Source: Erythrocercus mccallii (lineage: Eukaryota > Chordata > Aves > Passeriformes > Dicruridae). Taken from it: DNA of 64,000 nt. The position numbers and the translations under genes were made by a program. Of this stretch, positions 37,113-50,946 are shown piece by piece; position 1 is the first letter of the stretch; every line of letters starts with the position of its first letter. The notes beneath the pieces are model-generated. The model made no database searches and had not been told where the DNA came from. It saw only the letters and a program-made list of their open reading frames with translations. The DNA is taken from positions 62,001-126,000 of the forward strand of contig VZRG01001326.1 in NCBI GenBank assembly GCA_013397435.1, given 5' to 3'.

Positions 37113-40100
37113 TTATTGTGAAGCTGAACACAAAATTGTTGTGATATTTGTATTTACCTTTGGTGACCTACCTGCGGTTTAGTGGGAATAAAATGAAACC
37201 TTTCTTACTGTACAGGAGAGAAGAGCCCATAACATAGTGTTAAAAGCAGTGAAGTACTCAGAGAAGCTTTGCCTGTGTTTCCTGGCAGACCCACACAGAT
37301 TTGCAGAGTTGGGCCATGCAAACTACCCCCTATACCTGTGCGTGTCCCCAGCCCAGCCCCAGGCAGTACACACTGCTTTTGGACACTGCTCTGGTTCATG
37401 ACTGACTGCCACAGCCTGCTCAGCATAAAGATGGCTACAGGCCCCTTCAACTTCAATTTTAACCTCCTTCTCATCCTCCTGCCTACTGTGTCCAAACAAA
37501 GATCCAGCACCAAGGGACCCACTCACAGCCATTGTGTGCTCAGGAGGTGTGCTAAGAAGAGAGCACGTGGGGGACAGTTATCAGCTACACCTTCCTCTAC
37601 TCCTGCTCCAATTCTGCATTGAAGGAAAGGAGAGTTCCCTCACCTGACTGCTTCATCCAGCTTGCTCCAAGAACAAGCCCAGAAGTAGTTTTGGCTCTGT
37701 CTAATCTCCCCCTGTTCATTAGCAGGGTTTAGTGAGAAACACCAATGCCCACTGCCAGCACCACAAACACACCCCTCCACACCCAGCACAAGGAGCAGCA
37801 CCTGTAAGCCTTCAGGGTTGCAACACACACCTCACCATCCCCTGTCACACCTGTTCAGACCTGTGAAAAGGTACAGGCACGTGCCCCTCTCCATGCAAGT
37901 GAGGGGGATTTGCCTTCCTCTGCTGTGGCTACACATTTACCTAACACTTTCCACACACAGTCAGCCCACGAGCACAGATGGTGCATGATTCACTCTGGGG
38001 CTCTGATCACTGACTGCTGCTGGCTTTGGATCGGGCCCACAGCACCAGGAAATTACCCCAGGCAGTTTATCGTTTGGTAATGATTTTGTAGCCAAAGGCT
38101 CCAGCTGCCCTTCCTTGAGTGGCAGCTTGGAACAGAGATCAGTACAGGACAGTAGGACTTCAAACATCTCCTTACTTCTGGCAATACCAAAAGTGAAAGA
38201 AAAAAGCTCGAGCTGTGAAGGGCTACACACTGGATCAGCAAGGCAGACTGCTGCAGACATCCCTCAGCCCTGTGGTTCTGCTGGCACTTTATACATCCCA
38301 CTGGATCCAGGGACAGTCTGGTAGAAGCAGCCAGGTCAGCAGCTGGGACAGTGCTCCTGGAAATGCTCAGTATAATTAATTCAGGGACAAATGCAGCTGG
38401 GTGATTTACCTGTACCACAGCAGGTTGGAATTTGTGCCTTAGCATGTGGATGCTTTTCCCTGTTATTATTAACAGCTCTAGGAGAAGGTTGCTTTCTTTA
38501 AACACCTATAAAATACTGCAAATCCTGAGTCATCCTTCCAGATGGGATGCTCAGACTATAACAGGTAAGATTTTGTGAGTGTGTTGTCATGGCCACGCAG
38601 TGACCAGGTGTATTTAAGGGTGCCTGTAGGGACATTATCATGACACTGACTTTTGAGAAGAAACTTTAGGTAGCAAAAGGGGTACAAACAAGCACCTCTC
38701 TTCTGGTGACACATGGCCCCACAGCCTTCTCAGGACTTTGCAAACAGAACATTTGGCTCTCTTGGGTGAGGAAACCCCTCATCCAGAGGCCATCAGAGAG
38801 CACTTCAGGTGGAAGACACCCTTTGCTAAGTACCACTCCAAAGGTAAACGTATTACTCACCTCTGCGCTGCATAGACAGTAGATACATCTCCACGGACCA
38901 AGGAAAAACATTGATTTAGGAATGACCAGGCACTTCCCTTCGTACATGCTGGCACAGTCCTTCAGGCTTCTCTTTGTTTATGAAACCAAAATAATTAAGC
39001 GCAAAACCAAAACAGCTGAGAACTGCAGCAGACATCATTGACCTAAGAGCAACCAGCATATGGACAGCACTGGGGGACACATTCTCTTAGATTAATGTGC
39101 CAGCTTGGTGTTGTGAAAAAGCTTCCCTGATACTTTTTTTTTTGTTTGTAAATAATTACAAATATTTTGCCCAGATGGCGTTTACATAGCCGCCTAAAAC
39201 ACTTCATATTAACGTCGTTTCAAATTTAAAAACAATTGTGACAAATATTAGCAATTTCAAAACAGCTATCTCTAGGTACTAATTCAGAGCCTAACTCTAT
39301 GAAGCATTGTTACAAATAGATTTGTATGGGAACTTTTTAAAATAAAAATTCAAGGTAGAGAGCAGTTTAAAAGATTACCCCTTTTTAGTTGTACTTGCTT
39401 AAAACTGAAATCAGTAACTAACAAAATCAGTGGCTATAATTCCACTGGTGGTGGGATCAGAGCTCTACCTGCACTGTTATATAAATAAACTGTACTATTT
39501 AGCCTTTAACTAAAATTTCTACAATAATCTGGAAGTCAAGAAATGGTTGTTATTTCCAAAATGTGAGTGGCAGGAAGAATATTTACGGAACAAGTTTGAT
39601 TAAATGTTGATTTATGGACTGTAGGAATACTAATTTAATTTTAAAATAAGCTTTTTAGATGTGTTTTTCTGTTAAAAAAAAACCAAACACTTTTTCATCT
39701 CATTTGACTGTCTTAAAAGTCCTTAAAATAATGAATACACAGTTATGCCTACACATACAAAATAAGCAGTGCGTGCAGAATAGCTGTGTGATGTGAACCT
39801 TGTTGTTTATTAAGGAAGCACTTGTTTATCTTTGTAAAAGAAACTTGAGAAAACAAAAGTTATTCAGTCTATAAAAAGTCTGTGTAATAAAAATCATTGA
39901 AGTGCAAGACAACAGATTTATTCCAATGTAGTTTCATGTTTTGAAGCAAACAGTAAAAATATAAATTTCAGATGTATTTTGATGATGTTTAAAAAGATAT
40001 CTTCACTGTACTTATTAACAGTCAAACACAGGCCACTTGTGGCAAAGCAATTGCTGATTACAGGATAGGAGCAGAACTGGGCTTGGTGTTTGTTACAGGC

Positions 40101-40149
40101 AGAAACCAAGGTTTTTTGAGAAGGTACTGTTAGCAGTGTCACAGCGTAG

Positions 40150-40240
40150 GTTGGAGGTGACTGGGTTGGAAGGGACTTCAGGAAGTAATACAGGTCTGTC
40201 TCCAGTTCCAAACAAATGCAGGTCAATCATGGAATACAAC
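40150..40240 (-). mobile_element. Possible old CR1 tail remnant, minus strand
   Basis: gggttggaagggacttcagg followed by 'ccagttccaaac' and 'gcaggtcaatcatgg' parallels the reverse complement of the CR1 terminus (gggttggaagggacct ... ccaacc ... gcagggtcaact). The octamer tail is not preserved. Confidence 0.45.
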
Positions 40241-43200
40241 AGGCATGGATCTTCAAGAATTTGACTCAAAGAAAGATGCAATAGCAGCTGTGAAAGAGAA
40301 TAGCCCAATTAAATCCAAGTTTCTGTAGTGTTCTGACGTGAACCAAGCACTTCTAGATTGTACAGGAGGAAACATACTTTCTTTTAAAGACTAGCATCCA
40401 GCTCAATGACCTGATTCATGTTTTGTCCAGGCAGAAGAGGTTTAGAGACACCCTGCAAGAGTTGCCCCCTCACAGAGATGAATTGCTATCCCTGACTGGC
40501 AGCTGGATGCTGTTCATAAAACAGCTGCTGCTGAGGCCATATTATTTGCAGCTAAACCATTTCATCTCCAATAACCAGCTGTAATGCCATAGCAAGAGAT
40601 GCCCCCCTACAAGGAAGTAACAGAAGCATGCTGTCGGTTGCACACGCAACACCCATCATCTAGGTTTCTATTCTGGGGGTTTCATACTTTGTTTGCTTCC
40701 TGTCTTCATTGAAGTCTTCTGAAAACCAGAAAAAAATGCATATCTAACTTTATCTTGTATGCAGTGTGCTGTATGTAATGTGAACATTTTCTGTACACAA
40801 TTTGAAAAAAAAAAGCCAGCCAGAGATGAGATCTTTCTGGGAGGGGCACTACCACTCTCCATTCCAAGAACTTTGCAACAAACTCACTGTTCAGAAAGAG
40901 GAATGGATTTTCTTGAAGCCACTATACCACTTCCCTGTCATACCTGGACCTACTGCGAGCTAAGAATGATTCAAGAATGACCTTCACTTGCACCCAGCTA
41001 CTATGCAAAATTAATTGGACTATTTAAATTCAACTAGCTGTGGTTACCCAGAGCTCAGTAAAGTTCAAGAAACTGATAAAACCTCAGAAAAATATGCAAT
41101 TATAATCTGGAATTAAACAGTGAACTCTAGACACAGAAATAAGAAAGGAGCAATTGAGACATTTATTCACTTTAAGAAGAGATGCTGAAGACAGCAGCTG
41201 TTCATCTAAAGATAATAAGCCTGGAATATCCTTTAATTCCTGAAGAGATTAAATAAGGAACTTGAATGTCTGAATATCAACTGAACAATTTGCATGTAGT
41301 CACTCATTAAGTCACTGGTGCTGCTAGCTCAGTCTGGTGGGGAGCTCAGCATGTGAAAAGGTCATTAAATGCTGTTTGGGGATGGACAAGGCTTTCTGAC
41401 CCAAGAGGTCCTGTTCCTTCATGAGGCTGGGTTATGTTCTCTACCATATTCTTCTCCTCCTACTCTGCATCTTCTCCTTAAGAGACACAGTGCACTTCAA
41501 GATGGAGCTATTGACTGCCAGAAGGCTGCTCCAGGAAGGTGCAGCATCCATTAGAAGCCTGTACTAACTGCTACTCCCAGGCACCCTTTTCAGATCTGTA
41601 AAAGAAGAAAACTGATCCCAAGACAATACTGAACATCTCACAGTCTCATGCAGTAAAGATGGGATAACAGAGAACAGCCACTGTGTTAAAATAGAAATTC
41701 ATAGTTTTGTAGGGTCAGTGGTATTTTATGGGACTTATCATGCCTGGAACAATTTAATGACAGCTACAGATTGCCACATTTATTCCTTACCATTTCCAAG
41801 TTTACGATCAATTGCCTCATCTTTTCAGGCCAGCAGTTTTTGCCATGTACATGAAAAAAGATGTGCAGGGGCAGCCAGGACCCTTGGTATGTATTTGGAG
41901 GCTGAAGGGGGTTTTGTTGTAACTATGTGATGGAATTATCCATCACATACAGTAAGTAAAGGTATCTCTGACACACAACCATGATCTGCAGCCACATTTG
42001 TGGAAGGCAGTGTGCACACACTGCAGCTATTGTCCTGACAATTTATATTAATAAGAGAAAATGTAGATTTTAAAAGCAAAGAGAGAACAAAAGATAGAGG
42101 AATTGCTTTTATTTCTTTTTTATATTTGGGCCTGATTCTTGTTGAATTAACTTCACCACTCCACAAGTTCTGTTACTGCCAGATATATAAAGTGACTTCA
42201 GTGATAGCAAAGAGATTTTCATTTCTGTTGAATTACTGTAACTTCTTGAGCTCACTTTGCAGACAGCGTTTTGATGCAAAAAATACGGATCATTTCCTGG
42301 CAGGGGAACTGGAGGACAAGTTCAAGGAAACCAAAATGATCTGTAAGATGAGAGTCTGGCTTTCAGCCTATGCTGAACAGAAATGCCCTTGACCATCTCC
42401 CAAGATGGACTTCTCACCAAACCACATGGTCGTTTTTATTGCTAAAACTTCAGTGTATTAAACAGGAAACATCAACAGTCTTTGTCAAGATCTGATAAAT
42501 TCCCTTAGTCTGTTGGGATTATTTTCTGTCCATTGCTTCCATAAGAAATTAAAGACTCATCTGCTTTGCCACACTGGCTGTGGCACTCCAGCTGGGCTTC
42601 AAGCTTGTTTATACTATGTACATTTAAAACAAACTTGGCAGATGGAACAGAGGGTTCATCCAATGTACACCTGCCTCAGGTCTCCGGAGCTGTGACATAT
42701 GGCTTGTAGGTAATTGACTGCCTCAGAAAATGATCCCATGCAAACAACAACTTGGCCTTGAGTAGGCCCAAATTTTTTATCAGTATTTCAAAAAGCTTGC
42801 GTAGGAAAATGGCATCTTTCCTATTTCCAGAAAGAAACATGCCACAAACACTGTCATCCGATGCTTTTAAATTTGCCATTCACAGTTAAACTCTGCTGCA
42901 TTTGGGCAGAGGCTAGTTTTGCACGTCAGCTGGCCGTAAATGTTAGCTAGGATTAAGAAAGATAGTGCGGGAACTTTGGCCTTGATTCATCACTTTGTAA
43001 TCCATTTAATACCAGACGAATTTCATCAGAGTTCTACAATAACCTGCCAGGAATTAGTGATGGGTAATATTAATACTACAAAGTGAAAACTGAGACTTGT
43101 AAAATTAATCGGTAGTTCATTCATGTGTTGCCAGAGAAGGAAGGAACCATAAAAATTTTAATGACAAGCCTAAATTTCAAATATGCCCCATTGCTGTAAT

Positions 43201-45782
43201 GCTAATGCAACCATCGGATTTCTAGGTAGCCTTCTGTTGTGACAGGTAAAAGAATTATAAAAGAAAGGCCTCATAAAATCAGGCCTGCTCTGCTAAATTG
43301 CCAAAGCTAGCCTGTCACTCCTAAGTTATTTGCAAGTTCCCACATGAAAACAATCCTGGTATGAAAACTTGTTAGCATAACAACCTATTCCTGGGTTGAA
43401 AACCAAATGCACCTGCAATAACAAGGGATTTTTCCCATGAGAATCAGTAAATAAAATATGTAAACAATCCAAGAATACAGAGATTTTATAGACAAGTAGA
43501 ACACCTTTTACTAACCAATAGAGTAACTGGCAAGAAAGCTATTAACCAAATAAAGCTGCACACGAGGTCTGTAAAAATGGGATGAAATGAGTTGTGATAA
43601 TAAAGAATTGCCTTTTCCTGCGTGAAAATAATGAAGTCATGGCTAACTTATTGCAATACCCTTGGCTTATAAAAATTCCACCAGCTGATGACCGGGACAG
43701 AATCCGGTGGCAGGTTATGCCTCTGCTGGCTCTTCCTACTGATGCATTGCCTTGCAGTGGGCACACTCCCAAGGACCAGAATCGGGCCAGAAAGGCAACC
43801 TAGCATAGCCCCTACTGAAAAGCAGAGACAATGTCCTGACATGGCATGGCATGGCTGAGCAGCCACCATGCGGCTTTTGCAGCTTTTGCAGCATGCTCAG
43901 CATGAGGTGCTGTGGGACATCACCCTGTGGCTCCACAGACTTACACTGTGGTTCTGGTCTACACAGTTTATTGCAAAACAAGTATTTTCTAACAGCTCAA
44001 TGATACGATTTGGTGTGTGACTTCTGGGTGCTCTTCTCTAAGGTTACTATTTTCTAACAAATCAGTTTGTCTGCATCAGCTTCATAACAAGTCTCATGTT
44101 CAGAAGGTCTTGTGTTATAGAGGCATTACTGTATGTACTGTATGGACTGTGGCAACACACAGATATTCTAAAGGGAATGTAATTTGAGGACTTTGCTTAA
44201 TAAACAAAAACTTTACCCATAGCACAGAACTGGTATGAAATGGCCTAGTCCTTCTTTTTCTGGAACTATTTCATGTCAGTCTCCACAGCACCAGCTGACA
44301 CAGTGATGGGGAATGACCCTTCTTTACCCACCGCATCAATTTACTGTCACCATTTGTGTTGCTTTGTTATTTTCCCCTTAGCTGTTTGTCTTTTCTAGTC
44401 CTTTAGTTCACTCATGTGAAAGTACTGGGGCAGTCATTCCAAAAGAGAAATGGAAAGCTGTAATCAAAATCAGTGGGATGTAATTTATCTACCACATAGA
44501 TTGTTATCAGTGGTTTTGTGCAAAGAATCCACAAAAAAGAGCTTGTACTGATACACATGGGTTTCTCAATTCCAAGACAGTAATGATTATTGAGTTTTGA
44601 CCTCAATTTGGATTTTCATTTTTCTCTTGAGAAAAAAGCCCTCTTCATTTTGTTTCCAACATACTCCCTGCCTTTCTCATGAAGAGCAAGGCTGAAAATG
44701 TAAATATGTTCAGTTCTCTTGTTCTTGAAGGTTTGATGTTAGAAAAAATTTGCTGATAAAAGTTCTTCTTCTCCAAGTATTTTAGATCAGTGTCACTTGC
44801 AATGCTAGAAAGCAGTGTCTGAAAAGCTTTATAAGCCATATGAAAGATTGGTTCCTAGTACTGCAGAATGAGGCTTTTTCAGCTTTCTGAAGGACCACGT
44901 GTTTGACCTTCCTGAAACAAATTACTACCTATGTCCTTTGATGCCACCTTTCTGGAAAAAAGATAGTTCAGCTGTGTAAGGAGGTCAACAGAGATGGCTG
45001 ACTGGCTTTCCTCCCTGCATCAAGAAAATAGTTAAGAAATGGAGTTTAACAGGAAGTCAGGCCAGGCAGTGCTGACCAGGTGCAGGGCATAGCCAGACAA
45101 GTGTGAGGAGTGTGAGGACCAGCCACTGTTCACACATAAGCGGCTCCTTTTGTCCACTTTGCCTTTACCATTGCACATTCATTCCTGCCCAGATCACCTT
45201 GATCCTTTCCATTCCCCATGTCCCTGAATAGCCCATAAAAAGTCTTGCACCATCTCCTGATGTACTTCCTCAGCATCACACAATGTCTCATACCCACCCC
45301 ACAGGCAGTGAGCTTGTCAGTCTGAAAAGCTCTATGGAGAGCCTCTTCCTTTGGCTGTTTATCAGCTCCTGGGGCTGAGAATTCCCTGTGACAGTCTGGG
45401 AGGGCTCATAGCTCTCACTGGTTTAGTGGGAACCCCTCCTCTGCCATTTTGCCCAAGGACACTGTAACACAGTGCATACCTATAGATTTACCTGCTTTTC
45501 CTGTAGGCTGCTGCTGCCACTCAGATCACATACAGTACAGGAAGAGCAGCCAAGACCTTCCTAGTATCAAGAGAGCTGAATAAAATTTGTAGTGAGAGAA
45601 GTCAGCGTTCTCTGATTCTGCACCCCCTTTAGAAGCTTACCTAAGCCAAATTTTAAGAATTTTCAGTTAGTTCTATGACAGCAAATAAACCTTAGCAACG
45701 GTAAATTCACCTTCACTTTGCTTCACTTACCTTATGATGTGCTTATCTTATTTTCTGAAATAAACTTCTACTCTTAATTAAC

Positions 45783-45807
45783 GAAGTGACCTTGTCTAGG
45801 TCACTTC
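45783..45807. promoter_or_regulatory. Perfect inverted repeat with everted AGGTCA half-sites
   Basis: GAAGTGACCT-TGTCT-AGGTCACTTC is a perfect palindrome with 10-bp arms and a 5-base spacer. It contains TGACCT and AGGTCA, the nuclear-receptor half-site, arranged as an everted repeat with spacer 5. Receptor binding is an inference from the motif only. Confidence 0.5.
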
Positions 45808-46149
45808 ATCTCTCTATGTTTCTCTTCTCCCTTTGGTTCAATTAAGACAATAAAACAATGCACCCACGTGGGTATTGTGAAACTTAATTAACTGATGTGT
45901 GCAGGAAACTCTGAGTTTCTGCAAAGAAGAGCACCGTAAGCATAGAAAATTAATGTTAGGATGAGTGTTGCATAATAACCTGACACATCATCTCTAAGTG
46001 AACAATTTTTTAAAAATCACTTCAGGTTTTCTGATGCATTGAAATAAGTTCTGCTGCAGGGCCTTCAGTGTTAAGTGGTCAAAAGCATAAAAGAGGGTGG
46101 TAGCTTACAGTCCCAACTTAATTGCTGAATTAAATAGAATACCTTATAG

Positions 46150-46205
46150 TTGGACTTAGTGATCTTGAGGCTGTTTTCCATTCTAAATTAGTCTGTTACT
46201 TACAG
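46150..46205 (+). mobile_element. Old CR1 3' tail remnant
   Basis: tagttggacttagtgatctt, then gaggctgttttccattctaaattagtctgt, lines up with the CR1 end (ggttggactygatgatctt-gaggtcttttccaacctaaatgattctgt). It is a short and diverged match. Confidence 0.6.
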
Positions 46206-49200
46206 AACACAAGTTCTACTCAGTTTAATGCTTAGGTTATATGTTCTCTCTTATATTCATCTAAATATTTACATTCTTCTCAGCACTACCATTGGAATAG
46301 CAGGTACAAATTGACGCTAAAATCTTTGCAAAACAGAGGATCGAACAACCTGAAAAGTTTTTAAAACTAGTTTATTTTACAAATCTGGTCAAGGTATATC
46401 CAATGATTTAGGTATACCTACTAGATTTCCTTTCAGGAGTATTCCTGCCACAGCTTCTGTCAATGTACTTTGTTTTCAGTTCTAGTGTCACACGCAAAGC
46501 TTGGGTGAAGCTCAGTAGGTGCAGACACAAGAAAGAAATTAAATACCACACCACTAAAAGAAAGAATGGAATTCTACACTGTAAAATCAGAAAAAGACTC
46601 TGTGAAATTTCCATACTTTAAAATAAGTTCATTTGATCATTTATTACATATATTAAATGTATTCTATATTATTTTTTACAATATTTTAAATGAATTTACC
46701 CTAAGTATCTAGCTGTGTAGTTGAGTAATTTCCCTGATTATGACAAAAAAATCACAACCAAGAAATGCAGTTCATCTTTTCAATGTAAGACATAGTAGAT
46801 GCCAGGATTCTAGTAATGCCACGGTCCTAGAGAGCCAGGTGATGTAGAGTTAATTTTTAGACAGTTACCAGGCAACAGTTGGGACTAACAGAAGGCCATG
46901 AACAACTCCTTAATTTTTTTCCTGAATCTGAGCTGCTGGGTTTATATTTCAACTATTTTTCCATCAGAGGTCTTAGCCATTGAAAAAAGATCATACAGTA
47001 AGTACATTGGTTAGATTAGATAAGTGATTTTCTTTAGCAGATCTAAGTAGTCAATAAATCTGTTCTTTTGTAAGTATAATATAAAATTGCTCTTGCCATT
47101 TTCATGTGCTTAGAGCTAAGAAATCCTACCTGAAAGAAAGAAGTGAAGAAAAATCTGAGCCATTCTGTGATATTGCAAAAAATATAAGCCTGTGATTTTG
47201 CTTTTTGTTTGGATTTTCTTTTACCTGTCATTTCTGTTTTGACATGTTTCCCAAGCTCCTGTTATCAACCTTTCTAATAATTAACATTAAAATATGAATG
47301 ATATTTTAACACACAATGAAACATTCAGCTATGCTACAGTTTTTTTCTGTTTCTCCCCCTTGCTTTCACCAACAAACAACTGAGTTTGATATGCTTACAA
47401 AAGAGAAAAAATTACATGTTTTCCTGGAGTAGGAGAGAACTCAACTTGAGGATCAAGATGTTTTCCTCTGTTATTGTTCTACAGTAGCACTAATTTGTCA
47501 AACTGTCTTTTACATGCCAAAAATCACACTTCATATTCCAAGTCATGCAGAGTCTGAGCTCAACATACAGAAGAAAAAATTTAATAGGAACAAATGAGGT
47601 TTCCTTCTATTTTAGCATTTCATTATTTAAAAAATTGTGTTTCATGCAATCTAATCACTCTTGTACTTTTAGTATATAATCATCATCACAATATCTCTCA
47701 CAGCACAGACAACAACTGCAGCTCCTTACATGACGAGGTTTCTATATCCAGCAACGTGATCTCATCTCTAAAAGGAACCACTTTAAACCATTGCCACAAA
47801 AAACGTGAGCCCGGTGTTTCAGATGTTAAGACATGAAAATCCATATCATTTTTCCTCTTGAGGAAAATGGAAGATAGGAACAAGGAAAGGCTCTAATTTC
47901 CTTACTTCACATACTGTGTATTACCACTCTGCTATGTGTCATTGTCTGCAGGTCCTTGGGAACGTGAGTTTATTTATACTGCTATTTATGACTGTTACTG
48001 CACTAGCTTCTACACATAAGCTATCCTGTTCAATTGCAAAGCCAGTGTGTCCAGCACTGCAGGAACACAAAATATCAGGTTGTCAACTTGTGGGGTCGAG
48101 TCATTGCAAAGGATTTAGAGAGCCTGCACCTGCCTCCCAGAGGTTCTTTTGAATGCCTCTGGCATTAGTGTCACTGTAAAGTATAACCTGCCACACAACG
48201 TGTGGGTTGCTTGAAAGGCTTAAGCTCTACAAATACACAGGAACTGGATGCTTTGCTGGGCATCTTATTCAAAGCTAAGCTGAGATGATGCCTCTTACTC
48301 CAGTTTTCTGTAGCATCTGGCTTTTTACAAACATTGATCAACTATAACATTTTTTTCATACAGGGATGTGTTAGTAACCCCACAATGTGTGGGACAAAAC
48401 TGAAATAGGCAGTGGTTGAAAAAAATATTTTACTGCTTGGAAGTCAACATCCATTAAGCTGACTATGAGTTCTTGATCAAGCTCTGGCTTCATAACTCGT
48501 TTGAGCTGACCTAAATCTGGGCTGTTATTTAAAGGGATAGCTCTACCTTCTGCTCTCTGGCCCCAGCCACATTTTCTTACTTGTGCCAACACAAGATGCT
48601 TTGTGGATGCACAGAAGGTTGGATCAGGGAATTCACCTAACTGAAAATACAGAAAAGAAACAACCGGGCAGATGGTTTAGTCACATCAAATGGACCATGG
48701 AACTGAACCCTCAGGTTCAATGCCCCTGCATTCTGCTTCGAAAGAGCTGCACTTGAGGCAGCTGAGGGAGAAAAAACTGAAAGGACTCTTAGCTGTGCTG
48801 TGCCTGTTCAACATGGGTTGGATGAGCAAAACCCTTACTGTGCACAGAGGGCTTGGGCTCTTCCTGCCAGAGTGGCCCAGAACTCATGCACAGCCCACAC
48901 TGGAGAGTTCCTGCTCTCAGCAGGAGCACAGGCTCAAACTTGGCTAAAAGCAGCAATAAGAGGGGCACTGGGGGCATGTTGAAATGGGGGAGAGGCTTGG
49001 CTGGAATGCTAAAGAGTTCCATTTTCCTGCTCTGCTCTCCCTCCTGCTCTGTCAGTGACATGGTGCAGTTCTCTCACTTCTCCTTCAGTCCGTCAGCATT
49101 GAGGTGACACTCTCTGTCATCCCTTCTCAAACAACCCATGCTTCCCATCATTCTCCACCTTCCTTTCTCTTGTACAAGTAATAAGGGTTTTCTCCATTGC

Positions 49201-50890
49201 CACGAATGTCTGCTAAGTTTCTACCTCTTCACCCCTTCTTACCCAGGCCCTGCAAGTTTCTGTGCCTGGGGATACTCAGCATTCTGCAGCTCCAGGACAC
49301 TTTTGAACAGCCAAAGTCAGTCAGGGCAAATCCAGACAGAGCACACTCCATACCCGTCTATCTACATTTACTTGAATGTGCTCAAAATGCTTGCCAACAT
49401 TTTGACTCAAACTCTAAATGGCCACCCAAGAATGGAAGGGGTCCTTTAGCCTCCCTGTAGGTCACAAAGAAAGATGACAACTTGAATAAAACTTCTGTGA
49501 AAAAATTGCTTTGTCCCATTAAAGCAGATTTCAACTAATTGGAAACAATACACTGTGGGTGTTTAAAATAGTTTAACCAAAATGTTCCCCTTTGGCTGTG
49601 TTTATCATTGAAACACAGCCATTTTATGAAACAAAAAACCAGCACTTTGCCTGGTTTGCAGCCAATATGCTGAAGGCTTCAGAAGCAGTTTTATCATCAT
49701 TTAAATCAAACGACAATGCTGAACATTTTAAGAAAACAAAGGGCAAATATGTAGGATCCTTTCAGTAGATGAGTCCTCTGACCAGTTCACAAAATTATTT
49801 ATGCCCAAGTGGATCTGAAGTAGTTGGTTGTTTCCTTTTGTCTTATACTGCTAAGGAAGGACAGCAACTTGAGTGGGGGGAAAAAATGCCTTCCATCTTC
49901 AATCTTTTTTCTCTTACTTTTACAGAATGCCAACAAATATATTTCATTTCTACCAGGCTTTTACACTCTATTGTGATAAGCATCTATTAGTTTTTGGAAG
50001 TGATCATCTCTCCATTGTGCAGAGATGCAAAGCATCTTCCTTAGGACAGAGGCCAGATTCACCTTTCCTAAATTGTAATATTTACTTAAGTTGCCTCCCA
50101 TCTGAGTCTGAATTGTTCTTCTGTAGTTATCTACTTCCATTAACTACAAAGAAAACATAGGTCAAAAGCAGTCAGAACAGACATCTCACTGCAGCACTTC
50201 CTTAGGGAAGAGGCACCAATGTCTGTGGGTGTCTCTCCTCAGGCACTCTTGTTTGTTGTACTTTTGGGTTTTTGTGCTTGTGTTAGGTAGACTAGACCTT
50301 GCAATTTGATGATAAAAAGGCAAAGTCTGAGTTGGGGAAAATATAAGACTCTGAGGGGTCTGGGAAATAATTTTTCAGCAGAAATTTTTTTTTTTTAAAA
50401 TGTACTTGATGTTTATCCATCTGCAAAAGCCTTAGGCAGGCATTCAGCATCACCTACACACTGGGAAAGGATCTTATTATTTTATGCCCAGTTGTAGGTA
50501 GCACGGATCATTTGTGTGACCTTGGGAGGATGACTTCCCAATTCCATGTCCTGTGCCCCTGTCCACCTTTTAACTCTTCTGTCTGTTTAAATGATGAACT
50601 TACTGCTACAAGGACTGTGGTGTTATACGATAATAAATTGTGACAAGACAAATCCGTGTCATGAGAATCAGGTGTTTTCAGAAGAATTGCCCTTGGCCAA
50701 GGCTCTTCCTCTAGAGGATGTAGACAGAGAGGGTTGTTCAGGAATGTTCTCAGCAGTTACAAAGCAAGAGTTAGAAGGAAGTCAAGACTGAAAGCTCTCT
50801 GTGGCCTGAAGGTGACTTGGAGACCAGGCAACCTTTGGGTAAAGATACTGCAGAGGATTAGGGGCATGTATTGCACAACATTTCATGTAT

Positions 50891-50946
50891 CTTCCCAATC
50901 CTGTAGCATAGGTTCCATTGGGAACCTATGCTACAGGATTGGTAAG
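50891..50946. repeat. Near-perfect hairpin, 26-bp arms, 4-base loop
   Basis: The arms are 50891-50916 and 50921-50946 and the loop is ATTG at 50917-50920. The inner 22 bp (50895-50916 against 50921-50942) pair without any mismatch. Outward there is one mismatch (50894/50943), then three more pairs. The short loop and perfection fit a recent fold-back template switch, or a cloning or assembly artefact. It is shorter and more perfect than a typical microRNA precursor. Confidence 0.95.

Larger units (their letters stand above)
37113..50890. other. Long gene-free stretch with candidate regulatory blocks
   Basis: No supported gene. The largest frames (37269-37622, 38053-38505, 40 to 150 codons) have no domain. 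Faint CR1 remnants lie at 40150-40240 and 46150-46205, and a palindromic element is at 45783-45807. Segments 39110-39420 and 42870-43310 look like candidate conserved non-coding DNA. The region 48680-49110 is GC-richer, with overlapping short frames on both strands but no recognisable product. Confidence 0.5.

Noticed and set aside
38505..38567. TATAAAAT followed about 55 bp later by a strong 5' splice-site word ACAGGTAAGA
   Set aside because: Suggestive of a first exon, but both motifs are short and no downstream coding or acceptor evidence was found.
48713..48725. ggttcaatgcccc as a tRNA T-arm-like word
   Set aside because: No matching A-box or foldable cloverleaf upstream.
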